Source: Clostridia bacterium (GTDB lineage Bacteria > Bacillota_E > RBS10-35 > JAJYVN01). From it: a DNA stretch of 8,817 nt. Position numbers and translations under genes: made by a program. This document shows, piece by piece, positions 5,744-8,817 of this stretch. The first letter of the stretch is position 1; the number at the start of each line of letters is the position of its first letter. The stretch lies in NCBI GenBank assembly GCA_027335515.1, contig DAHWHT010000234.1:1-8817 (forward strand). Reading direction: 5' to 3'. The notes beneath the pieces were generated by a model. The model searched no databases. It saw only the letters and a program-made list of their open reading frames with translations, and was not told the origin of the DNA.

Positions 5744-6844
5744 TCAGCCTGCGGCCGCGCTGCCGCCGCAGGGATTGGCACCTGCCGCCGCCGGGGTCCG
5801 CGCGTGGTGCATCGCGGCGAGCGTTGTGAGCACATGGCACATGTAGACGTTGGGGCCGCCGTAGCGGACCTGGCGGGGGCTCTTGGCGTAGGCCTGCAGG
5901 CGGCCCGCCCCGTAGACCGGCAGGAGGTCGGCGCGCGGGTCGTGGGAAGCGCGGAACAACCGCTGGGCGTCGGAAAGGGGCGCGAGCGGATCCGTCGTCC
6001 CCGCCACCAGCAGCAGGGGGCGGGCCGGGGCGGCCCCCAGGGCGCGCACGGCCTGCAGGGGGTTGTATCGGCCGTAGGAGACGCCCGTCTCGCGCGACAT
6101 CACCCAGGGCACGGTGTACGCGAACGGAAAGACCGGCCAACCGCTCAAGCGCGGTACCGCCCGCCGCAGGAAGCCCCCGGGCGTCGCATAGGGGCTGTCG
6201 GCGATCACGGCGCGCACCAGCGGCGTGCGCGCGGCCGCCAGGATCGCGGCGTCCGCACCGGTCCCAAGGCCCCAGAGCGCGATGTCGCCCTGGGGCGGGC
6301 CGAGGGTGCGCAGGTAGCGCACCACCGTCAGCAGGTCGTGCACCTCGACCGTACCGAAGCCGACCGAACCGCCGTCCGCCGCCCCCGTGCCGCGGCTGTC
6401 AAAGAGCACGACGTTGTAGCCGGCGGCGTGCAGGCGGGTGACCACGTGCCAGGTGGGAAACGGCGCGTGGTCGACGCGGTTTTGGCCATAATCCCCGATG
6501 AGCACGACGGTCGAGCGAGACCAACCGCCCGAAAGCCCCGGGTAGCGCGCCGCCGCCGCCGGCACAATCCAACCGGGGATGGCCACGTGGTGGACCGGCG
6601 TGAACAGGGGCCGCGGATGGGCGGCGCAAAACTGCGGCGCGGGCGGCACCGGCAGGCAGCGGTAGGCCAACTGGGCGCCCAACCCCGGGTTGCCTACCAC
6701 CGGGCGCACGGGCGGGTGGGCGAGCACCCACCCCTCGTAGGCGCTCGCCACCAGCACCGCCAGCGCCGCCAACGCGACTGCCCCGAGCACCAGCGCCATC
6801 AGACTGCGTCCGACGCGCGGCCAGCCGCCCGTTGCCCCCGCCAT
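5744..6844 (-). CDS. Membrane-anchored alpha/beta-hydrolase homologue lacking catalytic Ser and His
   Basis: This 366-residue protein has one membrane helix (about 14-36) followed by an alpha/beta-hydrolase domain probably outside the cell, as in the YqkD-like group (the HHVAIPGWIVPA segment, 85-96, resembles their entry strand). The core is clear: VVLIGDYGQNR (113-123), YNVVLFDSRGTGAADGG (143-159), a nucleophile elbow, VRAVIADSPYATPGG (210-224) and LLLVAGTTDPLAP (277-289). The elbow reads WGLGTGA (191-197), with Gly194 where the catalytic Ser of G-x-S-x-G belongs. The usual His after the last strand is Arg315 (YGAGRLQAY). Only the acid, Asp285, remains, and the oxyanion-loop HG is replaced by GD. 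It is therefore probably not a classical hydrolase and may bind a ligand or partner. ATG 6844 lies two bases after the stop of the oxidoreductase gene, so the two are co-transcribed. Confidence 0.88.
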   Translation of the reverse strand: MAGATGGWPRVGRSLMALVLGAVALAALAVLVASAYEGWVLAHPPVRPVVGNPGLGAQLAYRCLPVPPAPQFCAAHPRPLFTPVHHVAIPGWIVPAAAARYPGLSGGWSRSTVVLIGDYGQNRVDHAPFPTWHVVTRLHAAGYNVVLFDSRGTGAADGGSVGFGTVEVHDLLTVVRYLRTLGPPQGDIALWGLGTGADAAILAAARTPLVRAVIADSPYATPGGFLRRAVPRLSGWPVFPFAYTVPWVMSRETGVSYGRYNPLQAVRALGAAPARPLLLVAGTTDPLAPLSDAQRLFRASHDPRADLLPVYGAGRLQAYAKSPRQVRYGGPNVYMCHVLTTLAAMHHARTPAAAGANPCGGSAAAG

Positions 6845-6846
6845 CG

Positions 6847-7878
6847 CTAGTGCAGCCGCTCGGTCGGATCGATCTCGTCCTCGTGCGGCACGGGTTCCGA
6901 ACGGCCCGAAACCGACGAGCGCTCCGCCGCCTCGATGATGGCGATGACCCGCCGTGCCTGCTCCGGCCGGACATCCAATGGACCGCCCCGCAGCAGGTGG
7001 TCGGCCAGCTCACGGTAGTAATTCTCCCAGTGGCTCTCCTGGAACTTGATGTTCACGGTGGCGGCCAGGCCGCCGATCTCGGTCCGCACCTCGAACTGGC
7101 CATTGCCGTCCTGGGCGGCGCCCAACGTCCCGAGCACCCGCCAGCGCGGCTTGCCGATCCGCGCCAGCGAGGACATCCGCACGTCGGCCGTGACACCGTT
7201 GTCAAAGACCAGCAGGGCGTGGACATCGTCCTCGTTGGTCACGTCCGTCCAGCGCAGCTTGCGGTAGAAACCGCGCACCTCGCGCACGCGGCTCGGCACG
7301 ATGCCGAGCAGCCAGTCGAGGTAGTGGGCGCCCCAATCGTAGAACGCGCCTCCGGAGACGCGCTTGTCCGACCGCCACCAGTGGCCGGGATGCCCGTAAC
7401 CGCCCCCGAACATCTCCACGTGGTAGACGTCCCCGAGCAGCCCCTGGGCGACGATCTGGCGCAGCGTGTTGTAGTCGCCGTCGTGGCGCCGGTTGTGGAA
7501 CACCGTCACCATGCGATCGGCCCGCCTGCCCGCCGCGATCATGGCGGTCGCCTCGGCCTCGGTGATGCACATCGGCTTTTCAACGATCACGTGCTTGCCG
7601 GCATTGCTGCAGTCGATGGCCACCGCCGCGTGCAGGTAGTGCGGCAACACCACGACGCACAGGTCGATATCCTGGCGCCTGAGCATCTCCCGGTGGTCGC
7701 CGTAGGTATCGATCCCTGGAAAGTCCGACCTGGCCGCGGCCTGCCGTTGCGCGTCCAGGTCGCACACCGCCACGGTGCACATGCCGGGCTGCGCGTTGAT
7801 CGCCCCGGCGTGGTGCCTGCCCATGTTGAAAGCGCCGCCGTAGCCGATGATGGCCGCGCGCACTTGTGGATCCGCCAT
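6847..7878 (-). CDS. Gfo/Idh/MocA family NAD(P)-dependent oxidoreductase
   Basis: The 343-residue product has the standard two-domain layout of this family, which oxidises or reduces sugars, inositols and related polyols in the cytoplasm. The Rossmann strand and loop are AAIIGYGGAFNMG (8-20), and strand 2 ends CDLD (39-42); the acidic residue there favours NAD over NADP. EKP (100-102) provides the conserved Lys near nicotinamide. The C-terminal domain carries GGAFYDWGAHYLD (176-188), the family G-G-x-x-x-D-x-G-x-H-x-x-D motif with Asp181 and His185 as likely catalytic or substrate residues. ATG 7878 is preceded by GGGGTGGA and puts the Rossmann strand at the usual distance from the N-terminus; the longer open frame upstream is antisense to the divergent esterase. 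It heads a minus-strand set with the pseudo-hydrolase two bases downstream. Substrate is not predictable. Confidence 0.94.
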   Translation of the reverse strand: MADPQVRAAIIGYGGAFNMGRHHAGAINAQPGMCTVAVCDLDAQRQAAARSDFPGIDTYGDHREMLRRQDIDLCVVVLPHYLHAAVAIDCSNAGKHVIVEKPMCITEAEATAMIAAGRRADRMVTVFHNRRHDGDYNTLRQIVAQGLLGDVYHVEMFGGGYGHPGHWWRSDKRVSGGAFYDWGAHYLDWLLGIVPSRVREVRGFYRKLRWTDVTNEDDVHALLVFDNGVTADVRMSSLARIGKPRWRVLGTLGAAQDGNGQFEVRTEIGGLAATVNIKFQESHWENYYRELADHLLRGGPLDVRPEQARRVIAIIEAAERSSVSGRSEPVPHEDEIDPTERLH

Positions 7879-8009
7879 CCATTCCACCCCGTTCCATACC
7901 GTCGCACCCGCCGGAGCGAACCGGCAGACACCGGACGCGAGTCGATTCGCAGCCCAGGGCATGAATCCTGCGGCGGCAGGAGGACACCTCGCGCCGGGGA
8001 AGCCAAGGA

Positions 8010-8032
8010 CCGGGGCGCGGACACCGCCCCGG
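8010..8032 (+). promoter_or_regulatory. Eight-base-pair hairpin abutting the esterase SD
   Basis: CCGGGGCG (8010-8017) and CGCCCCGG (8025-8032) pair perfectly around a seven-base loop. The 3' arm runs into GGGAAGGGG (8031-8039), the SD before GTG 8047. It could modulate initiation or act as an attenuator; there is no T run. The remainder of the 168-base divergent gap (7879-8046) should hold promoters for both flanking genes, but I see no convincing hexamer pair. Confidence 0.4.
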
Positions 8033-8046
8033 GAAGGGGCCTGCCG

Positions 8047-8688
8047 GTGCCGTCCCACAGAGAGACGGAACTCGTCGTCCGCCTGCAGCCCTCCCCTGGA
8101 CCGCCGCGCGGCCTCCTGGTCCTGCTGCACGGCCTGGGAGCCGACGAAGACGATCTGCTGGGGCTGACACCGGCCCTGCCGGCCGATCTCAGCTATGCCG
8201 CGGTGCGCGCGCCCCTGAAGCACGACTGGGGTGGCTACGCCTGGTACCCGCTGTCGTCGCCGCAGCAACAGGAGGCTGCGGTACGCGCCAGCCTGACCGC
8301 CCTGGTGTCCTGTCTGCAAACCCTGCCGGCCCAAAGCGGCGTGGACGCCGCACACACCGCCGTTGTGGGCTTCAGTCAGGGGGCGGTGATGGCCGCCGGC
8401 CTGCTCGCCGACCCGCGGGCCCCGGCGCTCGCCGGCCATGTGCTGCTCAGCGGCTACCACCACCCCGCCTACCGGCTGGACCAGGCCGATGGCCTGCGGG
8501 GGCACGCGGTTTTCGTGGGCCACGGCAGCGAGGACGCGGTCGTCCCCTTCACCGCCGGCCGCGGCCTCGCCGACGAGTTGCGCCAGCTGGGCGCGGCGGT
8601 CACCTGGCGCCCCTACCGAATGGGCCACGGCGTCCAGGACGCCGAGTTGGCCGATGTCCGCTCCTGGCTCAACGACACCCTGCCGTGA
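8047..8688 (+). CDS. Carboxylesterase/phospholipase-type serine hydrolase (PF02230 type)
   Basis: This 213-residue cytoplasmic alpha/beta-hydrolase has a full catalytic triad and is the usual size for the carboxylesterase/lysophospholipase (YpfH-like) family, which cleaves short acyl or lysophospholipid esters. LLVLLHGLGADEDDLLGL (23-40) is the oxyanion strand and loop; VVGFSQGAVMA (106-116) is the nucleophile elbow with Ser110; FVGHGSEDAVVP (156-167) supplies Asp163; YRMGHGVQ (190-197) supplies His194. No signal peptide or membrane helix is present. GTG 8047 was chosen because GGGAAGGGG (8031-8039) lies seven bases before it; the same frame stays open far upstream only because it runs antisense to the oxidoreductase. 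It is divergent from the oxidoreductase and convergent with the next gene: the stops sit one base apart in TGAGTCA. Confidence 0.92.
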   Translation: MPSHRETELVVRLQPSPGPPRGLLVLLHGLGADEDDLLGLTPALPADLSYAAVRAPLKHDWGGYAWYPLSSPQQQEAAVRASLTALVSCLQTLPAQSGVDAAHTAVVGFSQGAVMAAGLLADPRAPALAGHVLLSGYHHPAYRLDQADGLRGHAVFVGHGSEDAVVPFTAGRGLADELRQLGAAVTWRPYRMGHGVQDAELADVRSWLNDTLP

Positions 8689-8689
8689 G

Positions 8690-8817
8690 TCACCCGCCGT
8701 TCCAGAGCCAGATCTGAAACGGTCCGGCCTGGCCGCTCAGGTGGTAGTGGGCGCGCAACTCGGCCAGAACCGGCGCCCCGTAGATGGAAAACGGCTGGCT
8801 GATGCCGCTATGGGGCC
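8690..8817 (-). CDS. C-terminus of an unrecognised protein (5' end beyond the window)
   Basis: Reading leftward from the right edge, one frame gives 41 residues with PFSIYGAPVLAELRAHYHL and then GPFQIWLWNGG, ending at TGA (8692-8690). The frame is open to the edge. The stop mirrors that of the convergent esterase (TGAGTCA), the same tight convergent packing as at 5327-5330. The aromatic tail is distinctive, but I cannot assign a family. Confidence 0.6.
   Translation of the reverse strand, partial: PHSGISQPFSIYGAPVLAELRAHYHLSGQAGPFQIWLWNGG

Noticed and set aside
5331..6850. Continuation of the methyltransferase frame as a 914-residue protein
   Set aside because: After the C9 tract the sequence loses family resemblance and reads antisense through two supported genes; the frame one base on gives the plausible C-terminus.
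6832..8046. Long N-terminal extension of the esterase
   Set aside because: It is antisense to the Gfo/Idh/MocA gene; the esterase homology starts only after GTG 8047, which has a good SD.
7879..8628. N-terminal extension of the oxidoreductase
   Set aside because: It is antisense to the esterase and lies before the Rossmann strand that normally begins these proteins.
1..8817. tRNA, rRNA, CRISPR array or complete insertion sequence
   Set aside because: Reading both strands I saw no cloverleaf with a TTCRA arm, no regularly spaced repeats and no paired terminal repeats.

Overview
The window is GC-rich bacterial chromosomal DNA, roughly two-thirds G+C by eye. Gene packing is dense over about 780-8817, while the left end (1-780) is decayed. 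Several starts are GTG with purine-rich Shine-Dalgarno (SD) sequences, and neighbouring genes overlap or nearly touch. No gene here fixes the phylum. The short MerR/BldC-type regulators and a lipoprotein phosphoesterase would fit a high-GC Firmicutes-like (for example Sulfobacillus/Thermaerobacter-type) or related lineage, but that is a guess.

Layout. (1) 1-780 (+) is a graveyard. It holds the 3' end of a reading frame that may be a transposase tail, a MerR-family regulator broken by an apparent 11-bp deletion in its first helix, and a BldC/excisionase-type helix-turn-helix relic with a frameshift and a premature TAA. (2) 782-1252 (-) is an intact GNAT acetyltransferase. (3) 1490-4020 (-) is a two-gene operon: prfC (release factor 3), then a lipoprotein phosphoesterase whose GTG start overlaps the prfC stop (GTGA). 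A strong extended -10 promoter lies just upstream of prfC. (4) 4106-5330 (+), divergent from prfC, is a beta-class DNA methyltransferase. Its reading frame is interrupted at a run of nine C residues; removing one C restores a 407-residue protein with a plausible C-terminus. (5) 5327-7878 (-) is a second tandem set: a Gfo/Idh/MocA oxidoreductase, a membrane-anchored alpha/beta-hydrolase that lacks the catalytic Ser and His, and a small four-helix membrane protein. (6) 8047-8688 (+), divergent from the oxidoreductase, is a complete carboxylesterase/phospholipase-type serine hydrolase. (7) 8690-8817 (-) is the C-terminus of an unrecognised gene running off the right edge.

How the genes work together. 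RF3 recycles class-I release factors. Its tight coupling to an exported phosphoesterase is a transcriptional partnership without an obvious functional link. The methyltransferase has no restriction or helicase partner in view, so it looks like an orphan whose expression may be switched by the C tract. The oxidoreductase, pseudo-hydrolase and membrane-protein genes are probably co-transcribed, but no shared substrate can be read from sequence.

The most notable points are the C9 frame interruption in the methyltransferase, the apparent pseudoenzyme, and the two adjacent broken regulators. No RNA genes, CRISPR arrays or complete insertion sequences were seen.
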